Shown here one piece after another: positions 7,970-19,895 of a stretch of DNA of 64,000 nucleotides. This stretch comes from Toxonevra muliebris (taxonomy: Eukaryota > Arthropoda > Insecta > Diptera > Pallopteridae). The stretch lies in contig OY829326.1 in the NCBI GenBank assembly GCA_963691655.1, positions 109,341,388 through 109,405,387 of the forward strand, given 5' to 3'. The notes under the pieces are model-generated. The model was given only the letters and a program-made list of their open reading frames with translations. It had not been told where the DNA came from and made no database searches. Positions within the stretch are counted from its first letter, which is position 1. Each line of letters opens with the position of its first letter. Both the position numbers and the translations under genes were made by a program.

Positions 7970-10900
7970 TTGGCTATTGGATCACGATTTTAAGTACACT
8001 TACATAATAAGTGAAAGTTCTAAGACATTTTGAAATAATCTTGAGATCCTGAAAAACTAATAAAAGTTCTGGGTAGTAACGCTTCTTTTTTGAAGCATAT
8101 TTTCAGTGAAATTTCGATCCTGTTTTTACTTTCGTCAGATCATACAGACCTGGCCAAATTTGTTGTCATATATTTGAAGGATTTTATGCTAAACCATAGA
8201 CGTGGAGTCTGTAAAAGCAAGGAGGACTTAAAATAAGTGCAAGTAAATAAAGTGATGCAAATTAACGCCAACCCCTTCTCACTACATACCATATATTTAA
8301 GTATCTGTAGAAGTGCAGCTGATTAATGACATTTTAAACTAGTGTGGAACCCCACAAAAATACGATCTTCCACTTCTTTTTAGATATCGAACCTGGATGA
8401 CCGCTGAGTTTTTGTTCAAAAATATACAGAACTTTATAAGTCATGTTTTTCGCCGTATTTTCGAGATCTAGTAGCTATACATCATAGATAATAACGACTT
8501 ATGTCTCATTAATAACATTGAGCAATTGGCGAATTCAGTTAAGGTAAGGTAAAAATGGATTGTCCACAAATTACACAAGTCACTAGAAGGAATATGTTAC
8601 CTTAGACTGGAACCTTCAAGGAATCTATGAAAGAGGCCGCGCTAAAGCTTCCCAGAAAAAACTCCTCTTAAAATAAATTGAAGACTGCTGAAAGAGAGAA
8701 TAAGGCCACAAGCCAAAAACAGAATTACATTGTGTTCAACTTAAACAAGTAGATACTAAATCACTAAACAATATGGAAGCAATTTCAATTTAAATGCAAT
8801 TTATAATTTTTATCAGTGGGTCATAAGGTAAAAAGTATTATTCCGCACTATTTCCTAACTACATAAGCATTCTATCTCCGCCCCCAACACTACACATATT
8901 GTTTTTTATAAATGCATACTTCATATATTATCGAAAATATTGGCGTCTTGAGTATTATAAACACCAGCACCAGCGGATTCCAAGGAAGTAAGATAAAAAT
9001 TTCGTTAGTCATAATCAAAAAAAAAAAAAAAAATGTTTGAAGAGATAAAAAAAGCCCCCCTTCAGAAATATCTAGATCTGCTAGTGCACACAAGTACATA
9101 CATATCTCAATATATCTCATTGCTCACGATAAATCGTCAAGACCACAAAAGCCCCCAATTGACTTCATCTCACTTTTTTTTTTTCTTATTTTTTGGTTGC
9201 TACTGTTGTTGCTGCTGTAGATTTTGTTGGTAGACGTAACAGTTCCCACGATCGCATCATCACTTTGTATCGCGCAACGTGATCGTGTTGAATTTGGCAT
9301 CACTGATGCGATAATATAAACTGACACCCCGTGCTTGATCAGCAGCAACTAGCAGACGACTGGCATCCCATAGCACAGCACCAGCAATAACAACAGTAAA
9401 AATAACAATAACAACAGAAGCAAAAGCAGCAATCTTCAATTACGCCCCGTAAGCAATTTTTAACATCTACTGAGCAGCGTTACTTTAATAATAACAATAC
9501 CAAAAATAACAACAACAACAACAACAATAACTGAAATAAAAATTGAAACTGCCAGTTGCTTGAGTTTGTGAAGATTTTTAAAATGTTTTCCTTGTTTTTC
9601 TCTATTGGAGTTAAAAAAGAAAACCTAGAACGCTGAGAAGATATTAAGAATTGATTAATGCATAATATTTGCACAATATTTAATTACATAATAGACAAAT
9701 ATTTTGTTTTGGTTCTTAAAACTTTAATTTAAATGTTTTAAGGAAGTCTATGGGTAACGAGCCCGTTTCTGTATTGTTCTAAAGCTTAAATTAAGAGTGC
9801 ATTGTACGGATGTAATAGATACTTTTATTTATTATTTTAAAAAAATATTTTTGTAAAAGTTTACACAAGCATGTCAATTTGCAGAAGACATTAGTTCAAA
9901 GCGAGTAGAAGTCAGTGAATTTTAAGCTAGAACTCTTCCTGCAAGTGTAAAGTGGATTAACTGAAATAAAAATTTTAAAATATTGAGTTAATTTTGCATA
10001 CTTATCCGAGTCGGCGTTAGGGTTTATTTTTGAAAGATTCAAGTCAACTTAAAGTCGGTTGCTGAAATTATTTGAGTCAATGGATTTGTTGACATAGCTT
10101 AGTGTTTAGTGCGCTAAACTTTTTAAGAAAGGTTTCAAACTCAATACCATTATTAGATACAAAAATAAATATGCAATTTGTTTTTTTTTCGGTAACAATG
10201 ATGAATTTATAAAATTAAATATTTCCAAAATTCTTGTGTGCAAATAGAAACGAAAAATCAAGCTGCTATGGTTTCGGAGTTAATGTGAAGGCATTTAACT
10301 ACTCAACAGTTAGAATAAACTTATGCAGTTCACTACAAAGACAAACAGATAGTAGGCTTTATTGCCCCCAAATTGAATGGCTATAAATATACTCACTCAT
10401 TCAAAGAACGTTGAATATTCGGAGGTAATTTTTAACAATAAATTCAGTTAGAAAACCAAAATGAGCACAGGGTCATGTTCTCAATAGCCGCATACACCGG
10501 CCAAAGAATACTAAAAAACAATATTGGCTCCGTCGCCCAACAGGAATTGTTGTCGTGCGCAGCCAATTCTGACATATGTTTCACTAGAGTGGTAGCATGC
10601 TATGGAAAGGATGACCGGAGCTATCCGTTTATGCCAAGAGGGCTTTCTAAAGGTTTATCTGTAATCTATGGAACTATAAACTAATACAAAATCTGATGAG
10701 AGAGAGAGCGGGATGAGATGGCCTGAGGTTTTTGAGAAGACCTGGTTTTTTCGGCCCTGTAAGAAAAAAAACATTTCTGAGTGAATAACCACTGGAGCGA
10801 ATGCATATAATGAAAGTAACTTATTAATTTAAAAGCAATTAATTTCTTATCATTTCATATTTAAGCAATTTCAAATTTTTCCGTGGCCATCTATATTATC

Positions 10901-11459
10901 CGGAAGCTCTGTCTCAAATTTGAGCAAAATTCAGTTTTTGATTCAGCTCCTGCATAAATCACTACTCGGTTCAAAGCTGCAAAGAGTTTGAATAAAATTT
11001 TTAATTTTTTGTCGAAATTTCTAACGCTGGATTAAGAGGAGATTAGAGATAAAGCCATCAGAAACATCCAACTGATGTATCCAACGAATCGCCAAATGAA
11101 ATGATTAATTTAAAACATATTCATATGTCAAACTTTTATGACGATCTTAAGCCAGTGACACTTTTATATAAGATCAATAAATACATGGCACGAAAGTGTC
11201 GTTAGACTCAATGAAATCGGAAAATGGACTGCCGTAAACTTAGGCACTTTTGGGAACGACTTTGATATAAAAGTCCACACTGAAGGAATCATTTTAAGTT
11301 CCAGGTAATTAGAAAAGCCAGCAGGTCATGTTCATAGATAGTCAAGCGGTAATTTAATCTCTAGTTTCAGATTTAATATCTTCTAATATCTTGCCTCTTA
11401 AAGTCATAGACAAGACATTGGGTTCTCAGTTAATTGAACAAAGAGGATCGGGCTTAGAT
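7970..11459. other. gene-free intergenic stretch
   Basis: No supported gene. It holds CAA/ATA microsatellite tracts (about 9380-9530), homopolymer runs near 9020 and 9175, and a TTCCCACG word (Su(H)-type) at 9243-9250. The 69-codon frame at 10475-10684 has no recognised domain and no homologue that I can name. Confidence 0.55.
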
Positions 11460-12290
11460 GGAGGTAGATTTAGAGTTGAAGGTGGGCTGGACTAAATAAA
11501 AGCACTCAGTCTCGAAGACCATTGTACTATACCCAAGGTAGAGCCAGTAGAAGAGAGTAGAAAGATAAAAAAGATAAGTGAGGGGATAATGGGAAGAAGA
11601 AAGGTCTAGCGTCTCTCAACCTCAAACTTCTTGCTATCATTAATGTACCTTAGAAGCTCAGAAAGAGGGAGAGTATGGACATTGTTCATACTCAAGACAT
11701 TACTACCCAACAACCTTAATCTGATTCTCGCGAATGCCGGACAGCTACAAAGAAAGTACTCCGTAGTATCGTCGTCCTCAAGATATGATTGACAGGTTGT
11801 GACATATGTTGTGCCCAGTGATGACACCCATCAGTAATCTCAGGTCCTTTCTTCTCAGTTTCAGAAAAAATTCAGCTGATTTTCTGTTCGGTTGTCTCAT
11901 GAAGCACGTTGCTGTTCTGCAGGAGTCAAGCGCGGACTATCTTTCTCTATGGATAGAACCCACGAAATCGTTGATACAATGCATGATCTACCCAGCAATT
12001 ACGCCAAGAAAAATTTCCGGACCCCATGGTGTAATTGCAGAACCATCATTTGCTAGTTTATCAGCTAGTTCATTCCCTGCAATACCACAGTGCCCTGGAA
12101 CCCATATAAGGCATAACTTGTTGTATTTTGTCTTAGAGTCGCTGATCAATTTTAAAGACCTGACAGGGTTAGCAAAGGCCTTTAATACAGATACCTATGA
12201 ACTTCCCACGCCATCTCCTCTCAATTACCTAGCTCGCCACGTCTAGGATAGCACAAACCTCCGTTAGAAAGAATACTTGGTCTCATCGTT
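11460..12290 (-). pseudogene. RNase-H LINE fossil, 3' part
   Basis: Read right to left, RNase H remnants are clear: WVPGHCGIAGNELADKLAND near 12120-12050. A C-terminal tail motif follows at 11790-11620 (EYFLCSCPAFARIRLRLLG, then LLRYIND). This is the usual end of I/LOA-type LINE ORF2. The following ~130 bases (to about 11460) look like 3' UTR, with TAGTACAATGG and GACTGAGTGC words loosely like the SINE-B/LINE tail. Frames are broken. A further RNase H piece may extend to about 12320. Only the last ~250 residues survive. Confidence 0.7.
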
Positions 12291-12299
12291 CAAGTACCA

Positions 12300-15047
12300 A
12301 CCGAATCCGCATAGATTTTGCTTTCTCAACTCTTCACCCTTGTACATAGCAGTTGAAATGGCTTTCCATTTGCGACATAATCGTGGCGAAATTTCAACTG
12401 CAAAAGGTGGGAAGCAGACAGACTAAAGGGCTGTGCATGTATGGTATGGTTGACCAGATACATCGGATTTTCAGTGATATGTACCCAAACGAAGCTAATT
12501 AAGAGAAGCCGCGATACCTGCCTACCTACCCAAAAATGGCAGGTCTCTCAGCCTGCAATTGTTTAGAAATAGAGAACCTGAAATCTCACCAACAAGATTC
12601 ATAAATTGCTAAAACTAATGAATGAAACAAGCGTACCAATTTTTTATTCTTTGTGTGCAAAACTTTTCACTAGAGTGGAGAAAAAAAAGTTCATGCATTT
12701 TTATATGACCAGCATAAAATGTGAAATATTTCCGCTTTTCCGCACATATTAAACAGTAAAATGCATGCAAGCAACAAACACAGAAATGACATATGCGTGC
12801 ATGCGTGTATGTATATCATGCATGTGTGTGTGCTGTGCCAACTCGTGCGGCATTCGTGCAAATCGCAAATACAAAGAAACGTATTTACAACAAATGGAAC
12901 TCAAAGCAACAACTGAAATTACATATGTACGCTTACGAAGGCTGCTTCTGATGGCTGGTCTGCATCGTACATATAAAGGAAACTAACAAGCACAAGAATA
13001 GCAAAAACAACAACAGCGTGCCATAAGAACAACAACTTTGACTTTTGCATGATGAATGAATGAATGCCGACGATGCTGTTGCTGTGCATATGTACTGACG
13101 ACATATGTATTAGATATGCATAAAGAGAGAGAGAGGCAGCAATTGCATTTGTATGCATTAAACAATACTCTGAGAAGCAGAGAGAAGATAAGAAATGGGG
13201 AGACAATAAATGAGGAAGAAAGTCAAAGTATCGCCCTGATAGAAGGAATAACAGTGACACTCTGCATATACAAACAACAACACAAAAAAAACTAAGAAAC
13301 TAAATACAACAACAATAAAATTTAGAGTGAGCGTGGGAAAGAATCGCAGCAACAGGTGCAATGACAGTAGCTAATGTAAAAATAACAGCAACAACAATAA
13401 TAACATGCCTTTGATGATGATCGCTTGGTGGGAGCCATCGCATCAGAAGGGGTGTCAGTTGAATCTTTTTTGTATCTGTTGCTTCTCTTCCCTTTTTTGT
13501 TTTTTTGTTGTTTTCTTTTTTATGTTTATGATGTGTCGCATTAAATTACTCAAAAGCTCATCAGAAATTCAGAAACGAAGTGTGGAACTGATTTATTATG
13601 ATCACATTGTCGATGCGCGATTGTGGCATGACTGTAAAATGCATTAAGATGATTATGATGATGATGATGATGATGGTGTTGTTGATGAAGGCAATAACGA
13701 TGATGAAGCAGTAGAATATTTATATAAGTTCATGTGTGAAAAAACATAATACAGTTTCTTTTAACATGTTTATTTCGCTTGGTTTTTTGTTATCGTATTT
13801 GAAATTAGTTAGAAAATGTATTAAAAATCAAGAGAACGAAATAAAAAGTATCAAATCCGCATGATCAACAATTAATCTCACGCACATTCTTATCTCACGC
13901 ATATCATTCATTCATAAATTCTAAAAACTGCTTGAGCACAATCGTTTTTTTTTTCAATCTGTGTAGAATTCTTTACAATTCCATTCGGTGTAGGTATGCA
14001 CGAGTACGGTTTGCCAAGAAAGTAATAAAAGTAATACAAATAGACATTGTTTCTTTTTGTTTTTGTAGTTTTATGATTAATTTTTTATTATTATTGACGC
14101 GAGCACACTAAAAAAAATAATGCTTATTTTTACTTGCGAATTTTATAAAAAATTTAAGGTTTTGATTAGTCGAAGAACAAATACTCAGAATTATGTTTCC
14201 TTATCTGAAATCAGAAATAAAACTTCTTTCACTAGGTGGTTCTCTAGTTGTTTTTCTGTTCTGTTAAATTATTTTTTTTTTTTAAATCATTGATATTGAT
14301 AATTTGCTGCTCTTTCTTAGATCAAAAAATTATTAAGGCCCGCCAACGACAATTGAGAGTATTACATTCCAACAAACACTAATTCATTTACTTTCATTAT
14401 TTAATTCTCCTATTAATTTTCTCTCCTGTTATATTTTATTTCATATTTTATTTATTTATAGATTCTTATTATTTTCAGATAGGGTATTATTGAAAATTAG
14501 CCACAACAATTGAAAGCATTCTCTGTCGTTGCTCTTTTTTTCTTTTTTAAAATGAAAAATTATAGAGAACTATAAAAAAAAATGGATGTGTGCAAGGCAC
14601 GCAAGATATTTGATGTGTAAACAGTTAAGCCAACTGAATTCCATATACATAAGCTTACATACATATGTATAACCATATATAGGGATTTGATGTATAATCT
14701 ATATGCTAGGTAAATAATTCAAATTAAAAGAATTCTTTTATAAACTTAAAAATTTATTAGATATCATTATCTTTTATATATAATAGCCCAATTCACTATA
14801 AATTGCAAATGGTCTTGCATCATTGCAAATGCAAATTTTTATTCCATATCGCATATATTTGTTGTTGTGATAGCAAAAATATTTTGCAATTGCTCCAAAT
14901 CATAGTTGCATTATTTTTCTTTTACTCAATGCATCGAGCACGATAAGTTCTCATATACGAAGCTGTAATTGCATCTTTGTTTATCGCGCTTTAAGTATTT
15001 CTTCCTGTCGATTTGAAATTTTATTAGATGTGAAAATGTTTACATAA
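12300..15047. other. gene-free intergenic stretch with microsatellites
   Basis: No coding gene is seen. It has a GAT/ATG repeat at 13648-13676, several CAACAA tracts (13270-13400) and T-rich runs. A CGTGGGAA word lies at 13332-13339, inside a 16-mer that recurs at 36050-36065. The overlapping frames at 12765-13361 on both strands are repeat-driven. Confidence 0.55.
13648..13680. repeat. GAT/ATG trinucleotide repeat
   Basis: GATGATTATGATGATGATG continues as further ATG units and then passes into GTTGTTGATGAAG. Confidence 0.9.
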
Positions 15048-15123
15048 CGTCGGCTGAGAATTGATTTGGCGTATAGGTATATGAATTTTTACACAGATAC
15101 TCCAAATCAATTCTCAGGCGACG
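15048..15123. ncRNA. candidate pre-miRNA-like hairpin
   Basis: The 5' arm CTGAGAATTGATTTGG (15054-15069) is exactly complementary to CCAAATCAATTCTCAG (15102-15117). One G.G mismatch outward, CGTCG (15048-15052) pairs with CGACG (15119-15123). One C.T mismatch inward, GTAT (15071-15074) pairs with ATAC (15097-15100). That gives 25 pairs, two single mismatches, a ~22-nt loop and ~76 nt overall, which is pre-miRNA geometry. I recognise no known miRNA in it. No target duplication was seen, but a tiny MITE is the main alternative. The stem is symmetric, so the strand is undecided. Confidence 0.4.
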
Positions 15124-15159
15124 ATAACTGCTTCCCGCATCTAACCTTAGAAAGGCAAA

Positions 15160-15177
15160 GGGGTGACCAGTCACCCC
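15160..15177. repeat. 18-bp palindrome GGGGTGAC-CA-GTCACCCC
   Basis: Two perfect 8-base arms around a 2-base centre, 36 bases after the hairpin at 15048-15123. It may be a protein-binding palindrome or part of the same inserted sequence. Confidence 0.6.
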
Positions 15178-15811
15178 ACTACTTTTTAAAAGCACCGCAA
15201 AGAGATTTGCCTTAACTGCATTTATAAAAATAAAAAACAATGCATTTTTATTGAAGTAAATAAGTGATTTTATAATACCTAAATAAGTTTGATTTTTTCT
15301 ATTTAACATATTTGCTATTTACAAAGGCATTATTTTTAAGGTTAATGTACAAAGCAAAATTTGTATAATGCCGTGATTTGCTATCATTATCACTACGTTT
15401 TGTTTATACATTTATTGAAACCTAGATTCCTTATTAATTATCATTTTGTATTGTTTTTATATTTTAAAAAATATTTCATTTTAATCCAATCTAACTAACC
15501 GAATTCAAAACCTATCAAACGCTTGTGTTTGCTACGGCGACTGCTCTGCTTGTACAGTCGATCTTCATACTTTTAATACCAACAAATAATTCTGCCACGA
15601 ATAAATGTACACACACATTTTGTTTTTGTATGTACATATATGTGTGAGTAAATTGATCGAAACATAAACAAACAAACTCCGCTCGTATTTTATTTTCTCC
15701 CTCTCTTCTCTCTTCTCTTTGTTGTTTAGAGTAGCACAGTCATGCCGCGCAGTAGTGTGAGCGAGAGGGGAACTGGACGTTACAGTTTTCTTACATCTTA
15801 CGTTACAGTTA

Positions 15812-16121
15812 GTCTAGTATAATTGCACGATAGCACGAAATGCAAAAATATTATTCTAAATTATACTATGATTCGAGAGCGAACATTAACGTACAACTAT
15901 AATATATATGAAAATGTAAACACAGACTGAGAGAGAACCACAGAGTTGCATTTAATATACTACACTTCATTGCATTGAACATATACATGGGTATCGTTGT
16001 AGGAAAAGTTTTTAAGTGTTGCAGAATGGATTGACGTGTATTTTGTTTTCGTTTCATTGTACGGATTGGAAAGTTTTACAATTTGTGCTGTCGTGCTACC
16101 GTGCAATGGCATATACTAGAC
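15812..16121. mobile_element. possible MITE: 310-bp inverted-repeat unit
   Basis: Left GTCTAGTATAATTGCACGAT then AGCACGA (15812-15838) is matched inverted by the right end 16091-16121, which reads inward GTCTAGTATATGCCATTGCA, then CGGTAGCACGA. The arms agree except for a 3-4-base indel and one substitution. No ORF and no clear target duplication. Confidence 0.5.
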
Positions 16122-16129
16122 TTAGAGAA

Positions 16130-16808
16130 TCACCCTATTGAATTTGTCCTTGCTCCGAAACCCTTTTTTATTGTGACCATGATATATAGGAATAACTGAA
16201 ATAAAAAAAAAGATAATTAGGTATCTTTAATCTTGCTCGTGAACGGAGGCGATGATTTTTTTTTAATCCTCCGATAATCGATAAGGTGCCTAGGGATCTA
16301 TGACATTTTCAACGAAGCGGTATTTCAATACAGTTAAACCAAACAGACTCAGCATACGTGACTTCTATAAATGCGATATTAAGAAGCGATTAAAATCAGC
16401 TTCGACATGATTCTATTAAATTTATCATTACTTCCGGTTGAAGTCATTTATAGCGTCGATGACCAACAATGTCCGTGTTGAACATTCCACAACTCTGAAG
16501 AAAAAGTGTCCGCTGAACTTAACTTTTTTCCATTTTATTTTTTTCAATCGATTTTTGATTTGCTCAGGTTTCTCTTACAAAGTAAGTAGTACCTGGATCA
16601 TTACTTTCCAGTGTTCAATATCCTTCTTTGCATTACCATATAAACTTCAAGAATTTATTATTTTCGTAGTAAGTTTGATCCTCAAAAAGCTTCCCGATAT
16701 TTGAGTTCAAAGTACAATTACAAATTAGCATACTCTGAGTTGAACCTTTGAAATAAATATAGGGAAAATAACAATGGAACAGCGGATTCGACTTTGAATG
16801 AATTTTAC
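16130..16808. other. gene-free stretch
   Basis: Nothing recognisable; the 88-codon frame at 16438-16704 has no domain signature. Confidence 0.5.
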
Positions 16809-16812
16809 TTAA

Positions 16813-18257
16813 CCCATTAATGCCAGATGGGTATTTAAATACCCAAAAAAGAGTGTTGGTAAGAAATTGAATATCTCGGAACTGGTAACAAGTATCGGGC
16901 TCACGTTTTCTTTATTAAATTAAGGAAGAATGGAACTAGAAATTATCTCTGGTGAGTTAGGTAGAATTCCAATGTTTTCCTGTCCTTATCCAAGGTCAAA
17001 CTTAGCGAATTTTCAAATACCTAAAAATTGGCATATAAATGATAGTGAAAAGTGGGTTATTAGGGAGAAAACTGTCGTGACTTTTTACCCATCAGTGCCT
17101 TTCATTAATAACAGAAAAAAATTCATGATTCCTGAGCTAACCTAGTCTTTGGAGCTATTTCCTGATTCGGGTATTTAAATACCCAACCGGCAAAACGTAC
17201 AGTAGAATAAACATATAAATAAAGGTAAAGCATTTAATTTGAAAAACAGTTTTTATTAAACTTTTATTGAAAAAAATTTTAAAAATTAAAGAATATTTTT
17301 TTTTTTTTGTATATTTTATCTATTTTATTTATTTTGTTGTTAAAAAAAATAGTAGGGGAGTGTATTCGGGTATGAAACAGCCCCAGGTATGAGACAGTCG
17401 ATTTCTTACATCATGCAATATCAATATTGGCGATCTGACTACTGGATTACGCTAATATATGGTTAGAAACAATTTTTTTTATTATTCTCTAAATGGCATT
17501 GTTTTCCGGGTATGAGACACAGGATATCACCAGGTATGAGGCACCACTTACCTAGTGTTTTGATCCAATATTTTTGTACAATATTTTTAGCCATGTCAAC
17601 CCAAAAAAATAAAATCGTCCTTCAAATGCATCACATGCTAGCGGTCTGTTCATTTGAACTGTGCAAGTTTTGTGATATAGATTTGGATGCAGAAGACGAT
17701 GACTAAGAGGGAGATAATGAATAAAAATTTCTATTTATTTTTATCTTAGCCACTGAAGGCCTACAAAATAAATAAATTTATATTTAAGTATAAATAGTTT
17801 TGGGGTTTTCACTTTATATTTCGTAATTTTTAGTGGATTTTTGTAGGTGTCTCATACCCGGGTACAAATTTTTTTTTTTGGCAAAAATACACATCCTCAG
17901 AAAATCGGTCATACAGTTTTGCGTGTCAATGAAATCACTATACTTTCTTTAAATAAAAATTGCATATTTTCATTACCTCTCCGACAATATATAAAACACC
18001 CGATTTGGTTCAACCAGTGCTCAAAACAAAACCCGTCTCATACCCAGGAACACTCCCTTACATAAGATAAAATCTTTTTCGTACAATTTTTCAACCAATA
18101 AATTATTTTGCTTTTTTGTTGGTCTTGTGGTTCTCCATTATGGTAGGCAAAGAAACACTTTTTGGGATGCAGAAATGCTTCACAATTTTTTTAACCAAAC
18201 TCTGTTTTGATTTTTAAGGAAATCGTGCTGCGGGATCTATGAGCAAGCTTTAATGGG
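16813..18257. mobile_element. piggyBac-like non-autonomous element
   Basis: It is flanked on both sides by TTAA (16809-16812, 18258-18261), the piggyBac target site. The ends begin CCCATTAATGC and, inverted, CCCATTAAAGC. A perfect 16-bp palindrome GGGTATTTAAATACCC sits 16 bases inside the left end (16829-16844) and recurs at 17169-17184. No recognisable transposase remains; the 71-codon frame at 16930-17145 is unassigned. A TA-flanked element (17355-18058) is inserted inside. Confidence 0.75.
17355..18058. mobile_element. TA-flanked (Tc1/mariner-type) element nested in the piggyBac-like element
   Basis: Left end GGGGAGTGTATTCGGGTATG and inverted right end AGGGAGTGTTCCTGGGTATG. Both are bordered by TA (17353-17354, 18059-18060). 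The word GGTATGAGAC/GTCTCATACC recurs inside the left and right subterminal zones (17374-17395, 17505-17540, 17849-17860, 18034-18045). A 64-codon frame (17512-17706) ending in an acidic run may be a degraded transposase tail, but I cannot assign it. Length 704 bp. Confidence 0.65.
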
Positions 18258-18261
18258 TTAA

Positions 18262-19893
18262 GCGTCTCATTTTCAATGAAGTAATATTAGTCTTTATAAC
18301 TGATAATAGACTCTCTACGTTTTCTTTAAGTGTATGTAGCATTCATCCATGAGTCGGTTTTATTCAAGCACAAATGAGTTGTTTACACTATGAAATGATA
18401 ACAAACAAACCAACATTAAAAACAAAATCATGCTGCGCATGCGAATGTTAATCGCCAACGTCCATCTCAACAAACAAACAAATAAAATCAACGACGATCA
18501 CCAACGTTGCCGGCGCAAACTGGCACATGAAGGCATAACCAAAGAACGACAACAAAAACAATAACCTCACTTCTTTCATTCATAAATATGTAGAAGCACA
18601 GAAGCTAATGAACACGCACACGTGTCTGCGCCCCGCTGATCTGCTGGGCGTGTGTAGTTAGCTATAACCTTGGGACAGTTGACAATATGTGATTATAAAT
18701 TCATATGTGTCTACGTGTTTTGCTAAATCCTTTTCATATTGCTGTAGATACTCATCTCTTCTTGTAACTCTATGAAGTGACAGCGAAATATTACCGCTTT
18801 TATACGAAGTAATTCTTGATATTGAAAGGCATTTAAACATTGCAACAAGTGTCGTTATCAGTTGTGGAATCATTGGCTGAATTGAATTTTAAATTATTAT
18901 TGTCTTTTCAAAGTGTAAAAGTTTTGATACGAGAAATATCCAGATTCAATAAATAATAATAATTTAGTAAGCAAAATTCGAACTGTCTGATATTTTTTAT
19001 TGAACACGCAAAGAAATCTTAAGGATTTTTAATGATAAATAAGTATTTTCATACATACATATATATGTATGTACTTAGGTTTACTCGTTACCAATGGTGT
19101 TTCGAAGTCAATGTGCCTGATTTCTTTATATTATCTTTTGGTTGTATGAAATGATAATTTCATCGTTATTGGCTTTATTAATAAGAATTGTATATTTATT
19201 TGTCATCAATATTGCCGACACAAAGTATGATATTGTCATTAGTTTTGTCAACGATTTTTTCGAAAGCTCAATGTTTTCGAAAAAGAGTCATAAATATGAT
19301 GAAACAATAAGCCAATAAAAAAATCAATAGTATCCTCAAACGACTCAACTCTCCACACTTACCGATAAAAAACACATACAATTTGAACGTTGGTCATGTC
19401 AGGGAAGCTCTGTGGTCTAGTCAATGCCTGAATTCTGCATATTTCTAATATTTAATCAGATATTAACAATCGTCCCTGTGCCGGTTCGAGCATGGCTCCC
19501 CAAAAGTTGAGTATTGGCAGAAATTTAAAATGTTGACACTAATTTACTCAGGTCCGATATTGGCAGCCACTTCAATGCAGTAGATATAATGGATATAGTA
19601 TACTGCGTCTAGTACATCTGTTGTATGCCCAAGTAGATTAATTATAAGCATTCAGATAGGCTAGTGTTATGGAGTAATCTCAATAAGCACTAAAATTATG
19701 ATTTCCAAACCACTAGCAGAAACAAGAAGTGCGGGTGTTTTGTGGTTAATCCCCTCCTTGAATGAAATTGGTAGCAGTAATTAAATTTATAAAAAATCAC
19801 AAGTGCATATAACGGAGGAAAATCACAATGGCAAAATATAAAGACGAAAAATTTAAATTAAAAAACTTCGGTTTGATTTAATGCAGTTGATAC
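18262..19893. other. gene-free stretch with one tRNA-like module
   Basis: No gene is seen. There is a GC-richer purine/pyrimidine segment near 18440-18660. The tRNA-like module at 19405-19500 is listed separately. Confidence 0.5.
19405..19500 (+). repeat. tRNA-like SINE head with widened A-B spacing
   Basis: It has an A box TGGTCTAGTCAA (from 19414) and a B-box-like CGGTTCGAGCA (19481-19491). The A-B interval is about 10-25 bases longer than in an ordinary tRNA. The A box resembles those of SINE-A and SINE-B. Body and tail are not recognised. Confidence 0.4.
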
Positions 19894-19895
19894 TA

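Noticed and set aside
10475..10684. 69-codon open frame as a possible small gene
   Set aside because: No domain, signal peptide or family similarity that I recognise. It may be a fragment of an unidentified transposon.
12919..13361. Several overlapping Cys/Leu-rich ORFs on both strands
   Set aside because: They arise from CAA/GTT-type simple repeats read in different frames; none has a conserved signature.
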